Below are positions 1 to 6,505 of a stretch of 8,871 nucleotides of DNA, piece after piece; the first letter of the stretch is position 1, and every line of letters begins with the position of its first letter. Under the pieces are notes generated by a model, which ran no database searches, was not told the origin of the DNA, and was given only the letters and a program-made list of their open reading frames with translations. A program made the position numbers and the translations under genes. Where the stretch lies: assembly GCA_900554905.1 (NCBI GenBank), contig USJB01000041.1:1-8871 (forward strand), in the 5' to 3' direction. Origin of the DNA: an uncultured Collinsella sp. Its GTDB lineage: Bacteria > Actinomycetota > Coriobacteriia > Coriobacteriales > Coriobacteriaceae.

Positions 1-240
1 AAAAGCCCTGAGCATCGACAAGTTCATGCTCTTTCCAAAACCCTCGGGTCGACAGCACACCACAACGGACGCGTCGCAGTCCAACACATCGGCAATAAAC
101 ATGGTCTTGTCGACCAGCGTGCAGCAACCAAGAGCCTCCGCATAGTCGTGCATGCCAATGGGCAAAGCCGCATCGTCGGCACAGCCGATCAAACGCACGC
201 CAAAGCCGTCAGCACAACCATTATTTGCCTGTTCAGACAC
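1..240 (-). CDS. AAA-ATPase-like protein, N-terminal 80 residues (partial)
   Basis: I translated the minus strand from a GTG at 238-240; the frame stays open to the window edge, so only the first 80 residues are present. The reading contains ALPIGMHDYAEAL (residues 24-36), LVDKTMFIADVL (42-53) and CCRPEGFGKSMNLSML (62-77). These match the start of the AAA-ATPase-like family (Pfam AAA-ATPase_like, usually joined to a C-terminal PD-(D/E)XK nuclease-like domain), whose usual form is LPIG..DF.....YYVDKT.....L.......RPRRFGK.LNLSML. FGKS is the core of the Walker A motif. A ribosome-binding site (AGGGGGA) lies 8 bases before the GTG; a TTG one codon earlier is an alternative start. The protein is cysteine-rich, and the P-loop has EG where the family usually has RR. 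The cellular role of the family is not well established. No promoter could be assigned with confidence in 241-370. Confidence 0.75.
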   Translation of the reverse strand, partial: MSEQANNGCADGFGVRLIGCADDAALPIGMHDYAEALGCCTLVDKTMFIADVLDCDASVVVCCRPEGFGKSMNLSMLRAF

Positions 241-370
241 CAAAACGTTCCCCCTAAATCGCAACACGATGACAATTGTAATGACCGCCTCGCGCGTACC
301 GATGTCGCCGCGCAAACATATCGGGCAACGGTAGCAACAAGAGGTGTGAGGGGGCACAACTAATCGTTGC

Positions 371-410
371 ACAACAAAACGGGGCCCGATACATTCGCAC
401 CGGACCCCGT
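371..410 (-). terminator. Rho-independent terminator of the wall-anchored lysozyme-like gene
   Basis: The arms ACGGGGCCCG (379-388) and CGGACCCCGT (401-410) form a 10-bp stem with a 12-nt loop. Read on the minus strand, the single imperfect position becomes a G:U pair, so the stem is complete; on the plus strand it is a C/A mismatch. On the minus strand the stem is followed by a T-rich run (TTTTGTTGT). The stem begins 32 bases beyond the stop codon of the upstream minus-strand gene. Strand, spacing and T-run agree. Confidence 0.78.
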
Positions 411-442
411 CCCGACTATTTAGTTATCTGGCAACTGAGAGC

Positions 443-2257
443 CTACTCCTCAGAGTCGTCCTCTCCAGAAGCTTTCTTCTGCTGATAGAGCTTATGCTTA
501 CCACTTACGATAGACGTAGCGCCCAGCGTGGCCAAGCTCGCGCTGGCAAGGCTCGCCATCACAATCAGATCGCCCGTCTTGGGCATGTTACCGCCCGAAG
601 TCTTAGTCGTTGTAGTAGTGGTTGTAGTGGTCACCGTCTTGGAGTCATTTTGCTCTTGGTTCTGGTTGTCGGTGTTGCCCTTACTGCTGTCCTCGCCCTG
701 CTGCTTTCCGTCCTCGGTCTTGTCCTTGTTCTTGTCCTTCTCCTCAGATTCAGACTTCTTGCTCTCGTCCTTCTTCTGACCGGACTTGTCGCCCTTCTCA
801 TCAGAGCTAGGACCCTTATCGGATTCAGCCTTCTCGGAAGCCTTGTCCTTTGAGTCGCCCTTTGCGGCCTCGGTCTTTTCCATGGAAACCTGATCAGAGT
901 TGTCCTTGTTCTGAGTCGAGCCATTATTGACGCCAGCCATCAGCGAAGAGCCCAACGTAGAACCAAGCTGCACGGAGAAAGAAGGCTTCTTGTCCGGCGA
1001 AGCAACGGGAGCGTCCGGCGCCTTATTCGAGTCGTCCTTGGAAGCATCGGAATCAGGGGTTGCGTCAGAGCCGGAGCCGTTGTTAGAGCCGATGCCAACG
1101 GACGAATCGCTCGAGCCGGTGAATGAGTTAGAGGTGTCAGCGTCGGTCGAACCAGAAACGTCGCTGTCCGTATTGCCGGCAGAGCTTGGAGACGAATCAC
1201 CCGCAGCAGAGCCGTTCGAATCGGAGCCGTTCGAGGTAGAGCCGTCGTTGGTAGTGCCACCAGCAGAGCCATTACCATCAGCATCGGTCGAGGGCGCATC
1301 CATCCTGTCATCGTTGGCATCGTCACTCGAGTCGTCATTCGAATCAGGTGTCGGCGAGGGCGCCGGTGTGGGCTCGGGCTGCACGGGCGTCGCAGCGGCT
1401 GCCTCGTCCTCAGCGATATAAACCAAGCAGTCCTTCAGCTCATTCTTATAACGATTCTTCCAGCCCTCATGATACTGGGGCTGACTCGAAAACTTAGTGG
1501 CGACATTGTTGACCACACTATTGGAGAGCGCCGTCACAAACTCGCGATCGGACATATCGTTGGAAAGATTCGCCCAGCGGAAGAAGTCCCTGCAACCACC
1601 GGTGCCGCACATGTTGGTGATGCTCCACACCATGCCCTTGACGCAATCGGCGCGGCCCGAAATATCAATGCCCAGGCCGCTCTTGAGCCACGCCTCGGTC
1701 ACCGCATAGTACGAGTTGTACGCGTATGCATCCTGCAGCGCCGAGAACTCAGCCGGATCGGTGTTATACGCACCCAGGAAAGCCTCTTGCGCAATGCGGC
1801 CCAGCTCCGTGAGCTGGCCGTTCTCGTACATGGAGTTGCTCGAGTTGGAGATCTCGCTGCCGCGATCGATCGCGGGCTTAAGCATGGCGTACTTTTCGGG
1901 GTTGTAGTTATAGACCTGCCTCATAAACGGAATGAGCGACCAACGACGGTCGAACTGGTAATAACCCAGCGCGTTATAGCCGTCGCCATACGAAAAGCCC
2001 TGGTTATAGTTGCCATGGCTCTCATATTTGGTGAAGTACTTCATCTCGTCGGTCACATTGACAAACGAAACACCCTGAACCGACCTCAGCACGCCCGAGA
2101 AGGACTGCTGGGTGTAGAGGCCCTTATCGATATCGGTGGCATCCGAGGCAACGCCCGGCGTGGGCTCCTCGGCTATAGCGGTTGCGGGTGCGGCAACGGC
2201 GCCAAACGAAAGCGCCAGCGTCAGGCCCGCGACAATAGCAGAATGCTTGGGCTGCAT
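443..2257 (-). CDS. Secreted sortase-anchored protein with lysozyme-like N-terminal domain
   Basis: This is a 604-residue protein. It starts with a signal peptide: short basic n-region, hydrophobic core at about residues 8-24, and a plausible cleavage after AIA (27-29). Residues about 65-285 form a folded, aromatic-rich domain. Its segment KYESHGNYNQ...ALGYYQF (77-102) resembles the lysozyme/transglycosylase pattern ES..N....S.G..GL.Q, which points to Glu79 as a candidate catalytic acid. Cysteines occur at 205, 217, 222 and 277. Residues about 290-540 are low-complexity Ser/Asp/Asn/Gly, then Lys/Glu/Asp-rich, then a run of nine Thr (543-551): a wall-spanning stalk. The C-terminus has MPKTG (558-562), a hydrophobic segment (564-586) and a tail with KHK and QQKK, a standard sortase sorting signal with Met in place of Leu. 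It probably trims or modifies peptidoglycan while linked to the cell wall. The start has a strong GGGAGG site. The gene is monocistronic, with its own terminator. The anchor is secure; the lysozyme call is inferred from a motif. Confidence 0.82.
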   Translation of the reverse strand: MQPKHSAIVAGLTLALSFGAVAAPATAIAEEPTPGVASDATDIDKGLYTQQSFSGVLRSVQGVSFVNVTDEMKYFTKYESHGNYNQGFSYGDGYNALGYYQFDRRWSLIPFMRQVYNYNPEKYAMLKPAIDRGSEISNSSNSMYENGQLTELGRIAQEAFLGAYNTDPAEFSALQDAYAYNSYYAVTEAWLKSGLGIDISGRADCVKGMVWSITNMCGTGGCRDFFRWANLSNDMSDREFVTALSNSVVNNVATKFSSQPQYHEGWKNRYKNELKDCLVYIAEDEAAAATPVQPEPTPAPSPTPDSNDDSSDDANDDRMDAPSTDADGNGSAGGTTNDGSTSNGSDSNGSAAGDSSPSSAGNTDSDVSGSTDADTSNSFTGSSDSSVGIGSNNGSGSDATPDSDASKDDSNKAPDAPVASPDKKPSFSVQLGSTLGSSLMAGVNNGSTQNKDNSDQVSMEKTEAAKGDSKDKASEKAESDKGPSSDEKGDKSGQKKDESKKSESEEKDKNKDKTEDGKQQGEDSSKGNTDNQNQEQNDSKTVTTTTTTTTTKTSGGNMPKTGDLIVMASLASASLATLGATSIVSGKHKLYQQKKASGEDDSEE

Positions 2258-2310
2258 AAGATCCTCCCTGCATTGGTGTAGTTAAAGTGCAGTTTGCAAA
2301 GATAAAACTA

Positions 2311-2339
2311 AGTATTGCAGCTCGCCCGTTGTTGCACAA
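2311..2339 (-). promoter_or_regulatory. Possible promoter of the wall-anchored lysozyme-like gene
   Basis: On the minus strand, TTGTGC (2334-2339) and AATACT (2311-2316) are separated by exactly 17 bases and lie about 55-80 bases upstream of the start codon. Both boxes are imperfect (3/6 and 4/6 to the housekeeping consensus). The -35 candidate overlaps the GTTGTTG-CA-CAACAAC inverted repeat, so that repeat could be an operator. This is a pattern match only. Confidence 0.3.
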
Positions 2340-2366
2340 CAACCCCTCGGTAAACGGCAACAACCC
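2328..2366. repeat. Cluster of GTTGTTG repeats upstream of the surface-protein gene
   Basis: GTTGTTG (2328-2334) and CAACAAC (2337-2343) form a perfect 7-bp inverted repeat around a central CA. A second copy of CAACAACCC begins at 2358, exactly 21 bp after the first (2337), about two helical turns. The cluster lies 70-110 bp upstream of the minus-strand surface-protein start. No T-run follows it on either strand, so it is unlikely to terminate rrf2 transcription; an operator is more likely. Confidence 0.45.
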
Positions 2367-2396
2367 TCCGCGAAATCTTAAGGAATTGCGCTCAAC

Positions 2397-2828
2397 CTAC
2401 AGCTTAATGTCAAAGTTGATTTCGGGGACGGCGGCTAGGTCGGCCAACGTCACGCCGTCGACGTATTTTTCGATCACGTCGTCCAGACCGCGCCAGAACT
2501 TGACGGTCGAGCACAAATCGCTACGGGTGCAGCTGTTGTCGATGCCATCGCACGCCACCGGAGCCGTGCTGCCCTCAACGGCACGCAGGATGTCGCCGGC
2601 GCGCACCTCGGCGGGGTCCTTGGCCATCATGTAGCCGCCGCCCTTGCCGCGCACGCTCTTAAGCAGGCCAGCCTTCATAAGCGGACGAACCAGCTGCTCC
2701 AAGTACTTTTGTGAGATATGCTCGCGGTCGGCGACCTCGCGAAGGGCAATCTTGCCCTCGGCGTCACCGAGCGCCGCGATATAAATCATCAGTCGGAGGG
2801 CATAGCGGCCCTTAGAAGAAATGAGCAT
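2397..2828 (-). CDS. Rrf2-family, IscR-like Fe-S-responsive transcriptional regulator
   Basis: This is a 143-residue protein, within the usual size of Rrf2 regulators. Residues 1-70 form the winged helix: MLISSKGRYALRLM at the N-terminus, a recognition-helix region SQKYLEQLVRPLMKAGLL (39-56) and the wing RGKGGGYMMAK (60-70). Next comes the dimerisation helix. Cys93, Cys100 and Cys106 are spaced C-x6-C-x5-C, close to the C-x5-C-x5-C that binds [2Fe-2S] in IscR. The IscR histidine ligand three residues after the third Cys is not conserved (Val109). I chose the ATG at 2826-2828 because it has a GGAAGGG site and gives the canonical family N-terminus; an in-frame start at 2882 would add 18 atypical residues. 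It is divergent from the suf operon, so it is the likely suf regulator and probably autoregulates. Whether it represses or activates cannot be read from sequence. SufR of the ArsR-like type is excluded by the Rrf2 fold. Confidence 0.93.
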   Translation of the reverse strand: MLISSKGRYALRLMIYIAALGDAEGKIALREVADREHISQKYLEQLVRPLMKAGLLKSVRGKGGGYMMAKDPAEVRAGDILRAVEGSTAPVACDGIDNSCTRSDLCSTVKFWRGLDDVIEKYVDGVTLADLAAVPEINFDIKL

Positions 2829-2849
2829 ACCTACCCTTCCATAACGCTG

Positions 2850-2878
2850 GGGACAAGCAGTACCGATGAATTTGTCCC
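2850..2878. repeat. GGGACAA / TTGTCCC inverted repeat in the rrf2 leader
   Basis: Arms GGGACAA (2850-2856) and TTGTCCC (2872-2878) are perfect complements with a 15-nt spacer; arm centres are 22 bp apart. The repeat lies 21 bases upstream of the rrf2 start codon, so it would be a hairpin in the leader RNA or a two-turn operator. No T-run follows it on the minus strand, so it is not an ordinary terminator. Confidence 0.5.
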
Positions 2879-2888
2879 ACAATCTGAA

Positions 2889-2924
2889 AAGTCGAGTGGA
2901 TTAGTCGGGTTTTCCCTTGACTAA
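2889..2924. promoter_or_regulatory. Candidate Rrf2/IscR-like operator in the rrf2-suf divergent region
   Basis: TTAGTC (2901-2906) and GACTAA (2919-2924) form a perfect 6-bp inverted repeat enclosing GGGTTTTCCC. A third similar half, AAGTCGA (2889-2895), is a direct repeat of the left arm 13 bp away. The halves fit AGTC-purine-purine, the half-site of the type 1 IscR consensus, but in outward order. The right arm overlaps the suf -35 candidate. The position between a divergent Rrf2 gene and its likely target supports operator function; binding is inferred. Confidence 0.5.
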
Positions 2925-2946
2925 CGCCGAACCCATAGTAACTTTA
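2917..2946 (+). promoter_or_regulatory. Likely suf operon promoter
   Basis: TTGACT (2917-2922) matches 5 of 6 bases of the housekeeping -35 box and is the best such match in the intergenic region. The -10 is weak: TAACTT, AACTTT or ACTTTA at 16-18 bp spacing, ending at 2946. A good -35 with a poor -10 would suit a regulated promoter. The leader to the sufC start would be about 55 nt. Confidence 0.45.
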
Positions 2947-3008
2947 TTCCGAGAAGATTCCTAGGGTTTAGTACACCTATGAGTACACCATATACAGAGA
3001 GGGACAGC

Positions 3009-3809
3009 ATGAGCGCAAATCCGCTGCTTTCCATCGAAGGTCTGACCGCCTCCGTGGACGAGAAGACCATCCTCCACAACGTCAACCTCAACGTCGCCGC
3101 CGGCGAGACCCACGTGCTGATGGGACCCAACGGCGCCGGCAAGTCCACCCTCGGCCACCTGGTCATGGGCGACCCCGTCTATACCGTCAATGACGGCCGC
3201 ATCGTCTTTGACGGCCAGGACATCACCGAGCTCACCACCGACAAGCGCTCGCGCGCCGGCCTGTTCCTGAGCTTCCAGGCCCCGGTCGAGATTCCGGGCG
3301 TGCCGCTGTCGAGCTTTTTGCGTGCCAGCATCGCCGGCCGTCCCGGCCTGGAGATGAAGGGCAAGGAGTTCCGCCGTCGCGTCAAGGAGCTCGCGGCCGA
3401 GCTCAACATGGATACCGCCTACCTCAACCGCGAGTTGGGCGTAGGCTTCTCGGGCGGCGAGAAGAAGAAGGTCGAGATGCTCCAGCTTCTGCTGCTGCAG
3501 CCCAAACTCGCCATCCTGGACGAAACCGACTCCGGCCTGGACGTCGACGCCCTGTCCACCGTCAGCCACGGCATGGACGCGTACCGCAAGAGCTGCGACG
3601 GCTCCATGCTCATCATCACGCACAACACGCGCATCCTGGAGCACCTGAATGTCGACCGCGTCCACGTTATGGTCAAGGGCCACATCGTACGCGAGGACGA
3701 CGCCTCGCTCATTCCCTGGATCGACAAGAACGGTTTTGAGACCTTCGAGCGCGAGGCCGCCGAGCAGCGCGCCCAGGTCGAGGCCGCCGCTGCCGAGCAG
3801 CAGGCGTAA
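3009..3809 (+). CDS. sufC: SufC, Fe-S cluster assembly ABC-type ATPase
   Basis: This 266-residue protein is the cytosolic ATPase subunit of the SUF scaffold. It binds SufB and SufD and drives the conformational change needed for cluster assembly. It shows all ABC motifs: Walker A GPNGAGKST (39-47), Q-loop Gln90 in LSFQAPVEIPGV (typical of SufC), signature FSGGEKKK (147-154), Walker B LAILDETDSGLD (167-178) and the H-loop His205 in ITHN. Length is typical, with an Ala/Glu/Gln-rich tail of about 20 residues. I chose the ATG at 3009 because AGAGAGGGA lies just before it and the protein then begins as SufC proteins do. An in-frame ATG at 2979 lacks a good ribosome-binding site. It is the first gene of the operon, 12 bp before sufB. 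Identification is firm. Confidence 0.97.
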   Translation: MSANPLLSIEGLTASVDEKTILHNVNLNVAAGETHVLMGPNGAGKSTLGHLVMGDPVYTVNDGRIVFDGQDITELTTDKRSRAGLFLSFQAPVEIPGVPLSSFLRASIAGRPGLEMKGKEFRRRVKELAAELNMDTAYLNRELGVGFSGGEKKKVEMLQLLLLQPKLAILDETDSGLDVDALSTVSHGMDAYRKSCDGSMLIITHNTRILEHLNVDRVHVMVKGHIVREDDASLIPWIDKNGFETFEREAAEQRAQVEAAAAEQQA

Positions 3810-3821
3810 AGGGGCGACGCA

Positions 3822-5234
3822 ATGACCAAGAACCGCACCGAGGTCGCGGACATCGACCGCAGCCTCTACGACTTCACCTATGGCGAGGAGGGATTCGAGC
3901 GCCTCGACGCCGGCATCACGCCCGACATCGTGCGCGAGATCAGCGCCAAGAAGGACGAGCCGCAGTGGATGCTCGACCTGCGCCTCAAGTCCCTCGAAAT
4001 CTTCAACCGTTTCCCGGATCCGACGTGGGGCCCCTCCATCGAGGGCTTGGACATGGACAACATCGTCACCTACGTCAAGCCCAACACCGACCAAAAACAC
4101 GACTGGGAGTCGGTGCCCGACGACATCAAGAACACCTTTGAGCGCCTGGGCATCCCCGAGGCCGAGCGCAGCTACCTGGCAGGCGTCGGCGCGCAGTACG
4201 ACTCCGAGCTGGTCTACCACAACATGCAGGACACCGCGTCCAAGATGGGCATCGTCTACTCCGGCATCGAGGAGGCCCTGCACGACCCGCAGTGGGAACC
4301 GCTCATCCACGAGAAGTTTATGACGCTCATCCCGCCCACCGACCACAAGTTTGCGGCCCTGCACGGCGCCGTGTGGTCGGGCGGCTCGTTTGTCTACGTG
4401 CCCAAGGGCACCAAGCTCGACTTCCCGCTGCAGAGCTACTTCCGCCTTAACGCCAAGGGCGCCGGCCAGTTTGAGCACACGCTCATCATCGTCGAGGACG
4501 ACGCCGACCTGCACTTTATCGAGGGCTGCTCCGCGCCCAAGTACAACGTGGCAAACCTCCACGCCGGCGCCGTCGAGCTCTTTGTGGGCAAGCGCGCGCA
4601 CCTGCGCTACTCGACCATCGAGAACTGGTCCAAGAACATGTACAACCTCAACACCAAGCGTGCGCGCGTGGACGAGGACGGCGACATCGAGTGGATCAGC
4701 GGCTCCTTCGGCAGCCACGTGGGCTACCTCTACCCCATGAGCGTGCTCAACGGCCGCCGCGCCCGCTCGAGCTTTACCGGCATCACCTTTGCCGGTGCCG
4801 GCCAGAACCTCGACACCGGCTGTAAGGTCGTACTCAACGCGCCTGAGACCTCGGCGACCGTCGAGACCAAGGGCATCTCCAAGAGCGGCGGCATCCAGAC
4901 CTTCCGTAGCTCTATCGTGGCCACGCCCAAGGCCGAGGGCTCCAAGGCAACCGTAAGCTGCCAGTCGCTGATGCTCGACGACCAGAGCCGCTCCGACACC
5001 ATCCCCGCCATGGATATCCGCGCCAAGAACGTCGACATCGGCCACGAGGCCACCATCGGACGTATCGGCGACGACAAGGTGTTCTACCTGATGAGCCGCG
5101 GCATCCCGGAGGAAGAGGCCCGCACCATGATCGTCAACGGCTTTGCCAACCCGGTCTCCAAGGAGCTGCCGCTTGAGTACGCCGTCGAGATGAACAACCT
5201 GATCAAGCTCGAGATGGAAGGAGCGATCGGATAA
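3822..5234 (+). CDS. sufB: SufB, Fe-S cluster scaffold subunit
   Basis: This 470-residue protein is the main scaffold of the SufBCD complex, where sulfur and iron are assembled into a cluster. The C-terminal half is the beta-helix core. Visible landmarks are HGAVWSGGSFVYVPKG (181-196), FIEGCSAPKYN (232-242) and SCQSLMLDDQSRSDTIP (379-395), then GHEATIGRIGDDKVFYLMSRG (407-427; cluster-site HEAT at 408-411) and MIVNGF (436-441). By alignment from memory, Cys236 and Cys380 correspond to the two functionally important cysteines of E. coli SufB (Cys254 and Cys405), and Glu409 to Glu434. It is slightly shorter than the E. coli protein (495). AAAGGGG precedes the ATG. Its stop codon overlaps the sufD start by one base (TAATG). 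Assignment as SufB rather than SufD rests on the cysteines and on the N-terminal region (FNRFPDPTWG, DIKNTFERLGIPEAE). Confidence 0.97.
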   Translation: MTKNRTEVADIDRSLYDFTYGEEGFERLDAGITPDIVREISAKKDEPQWMLDLRLKSLEIFNRFPDPTWGPSIEGLDMDNIVTYVKPNTDQKHDWESVPDDIKNTFERLGIPEAERSYLAGVGAQYDSELVYHNMQDTASKMGIVYSGIEEALHDPQWEPLIHEKFMTLIPPTDHKFAALHGAVWSGGSFVYVPKGTKLDFPLQSYFRLNAKGAGQFEHTLIIVEDDADLHFIEGCSAPKYNVANLHAGAVELFVGKRAHLRYSTIENWSKNMYNLNTKRARVDEDGDIEWISGSFGSHVGYLYPMSVLNGRRARSSFTGITFAGAGQNLDTGCKVVLNAPETSATVETKGISKSGGIQTFRSSIVATPKAEGSKATVSCQSLMLDDQSRSDTIPAMDIRAKNVDIGHEATIGRIGDDKVFYLMSRGIPEEEARTMIVNGFANPVSKELPLEYAVEMNNLIKLEMEGAIG

Positions 5235-6505
5235 TGAAACAGGAAACCAACACCGCTGCTACCACGCTCGAGCAGGTCAACGCGATGCCCGCAGCAACTT
5301 GGGGCTGGTTGAAAATGAACCAGACCAAGCTCGAGCTTTCCGACGAGCTTGTCATCGCTCCCGCCGAGGCCGTTGAGGTCGAGGGCCTGGATGAGCAGTT
5401 TGCCGGCTCGGCCGACGCCTTCGACGCCGCCATGGAAGCCATGGCCGAGCGCTTCCCCGAGCGCCGCGCCTCCGCCCCCGGCGATGCCGCCGACCGCGCC
5501 CGCATCACGCCCGAGACCGAGCTCGACGTGCCCGCCACCTCCTTCTACCAGGCCGGCGCCATCAAGCTCGAGGAGGAGCTCTCCCCTGCTGAAGCCTTCG
5601 AGACCGGCATGGGCGAAGCTGCCTACACCTACTTGGCCGACCACGCCACCAAGCGCATCGTCATCGATGTGCCCGCATACCAGCACGCCACGGTTACCGT
5701 GCGCGTGAGTGGCGTCGACACTGCCACGGCCATCGCCGCCATCGATGTCGTCGCCCGTCCGCAGGCAACGCTCGATCTGCAGATCGCCCTGGACTCCCCC
5801 GTTGCCGGCGAAGGCGTCGTGGGCTCCGTGCTGCGCGTGTGCGCCCACGAGTACGCCACCGTCAACGTGACCTGCACGCAGACGCTCGACGATAGCTGGA
5901 TCGCGCTCGACGACACCGGCCTGTTCCTGGACGAGGGTGCGCGCGTCAACGTGCAGCACACCGTCCTGGGTGCCGGCGCCAGCGCCACCGGCCTTGCCGG
6001 CGACCTGCTGGGCGATACCGCCAAGGTCACCATCGATACTGACTACCTGGGCGCCCGCGAGCAGGTGCGCGACTTTAACTACGAGCTGCGCCACCGCGGC
6101 CGCAAGACCGAGTGCGAGATTGACGCCAACGGCGTGCTGACCGGCACGTCCAAGAAGGTCTACCGCGGCACCATCGACCTCGTGCACGGCTGCAAGGGTG
6201 CAACCGGCACCGAGCGCGAGACGGTGCTTTTGGCCAACAAGGGCGTCGACAACAAGACCGTTCCCGTCATTCTCTGCGACGAGGACGACGTCGCCGGCAA
6301 CCACGGCGCCACCATCGGCCACGTCCGCGACGAGCAGCTGTTCTACCTCGCCTGCCGCGGTCTTGACCAAAACGCCGCCGAGGACCTGTTCATCCGCGCC
6401 AAGCTGGAGGACGCCGCGCTTTCCGCGACCGACGAGCGCACCCGCGCCGCCGTCGTCCGCTTGGGCAACAACCTGATCGACAACTTTGAAGAGGAGCTCG
6501 CATGA
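5234..6505 (+). CDS. sufD: SufD, Fe-S cluster scaffold subunit
   Basis: This 423-residue protein is a SufB paralogue that pairs with SufB through the beta-helix and binds a SufC subunit; it is needed for iron acquisition in well-studied SufBCD complexes. The N-terminal third (about 1-140) is divergent and Ala/Glu-rich. The core shows DLVHGCKGATGTERETVLL (315-333), which is the usual SufD strand region, then NHGATIGHVRDEQLFYLACRG (356-376), with His357 at the place of the functionally important SufD histidine (His360 in E. coli). The ATG shares its first base with the sufB stop, and AAGGAG lies about 12 bases upstream, so it should be translationally coupled to sufB. It ends overlapping sufS by four bases (ATGA). 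Family membership is secure; SufD rather than a second SufB follows from position, length and the divergent N-terminus. Confidence 0.93.
   Translation: MKQETNTAATTLEQVNAMPAATWGWLKMNQTKLELSDELVIAPAEAVEVEGLDEQFAGSADAFDAAMEAMAERFPERRASAPGDAADRARITPETELDVPATSFYQAGAIKLEEELSPAEAFETGMGEAAYTYLADHATKRIVIDVPAYQHATVTVRVSGVDTATAIAAIDVVARPQATLDLQIALDSPVAGEGVVGSVLRVCAHEYATVNVTCTQTLDDSWIALDDTGLFLDEGARVNVQHTVLGAGASATGLAGDLLGDTAKVTIDTDYLGAREQVRDFNYELRHRGRKTECEIDANGVLTGTSKKVYRGTIDLVHGCKGATGTERETVLLANKGVDNKTVPVILCDEDDVAGNHGATIGHVRDEQLFYLACRGLDQNAAEDLFIRAKLEDAALSATDERTRAAVVRLGNNLIDNFEEELA

Noticed and set aside
148..363. Small plus-strand frames of 60-71 residues
   Set aside because: They overlap the recognisable minus-strand AAA-ATPase start, have no convincing ribosome-binding site and no family resemblance.
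598..645. Poly-threonine tract as a simple-sequence phase-variation repeat
   Set aside because: The codons alternate among ACT, ACC, ACA and ACG, so there is no uniform nucleotide repeat likely to slip.
927..1421. Open frame on the plus strand opposite the low-complexity stalk
   Set aside because: It is a shadow of the Ser/Asp-rich region of the minus-strand surface protein, giving a Glu/Ser/Pro-rich translation with no domain.
2829..2882. Upstream extension of the Rrf2 regulator by 18 residues
   Set aside because: The family begins at MLISSKGRYALRL, and that ATG has GGAAGGG just upstream. The extension would also run through the GGGACAA repeat.
2979..3008. Upstream ATG of sufC adding ten residues
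   Set aside because: It has no good ribosome-binding site, while the ATG at 3009 has AGAGAGGGA at the right spacing and gives the usual SufC start.
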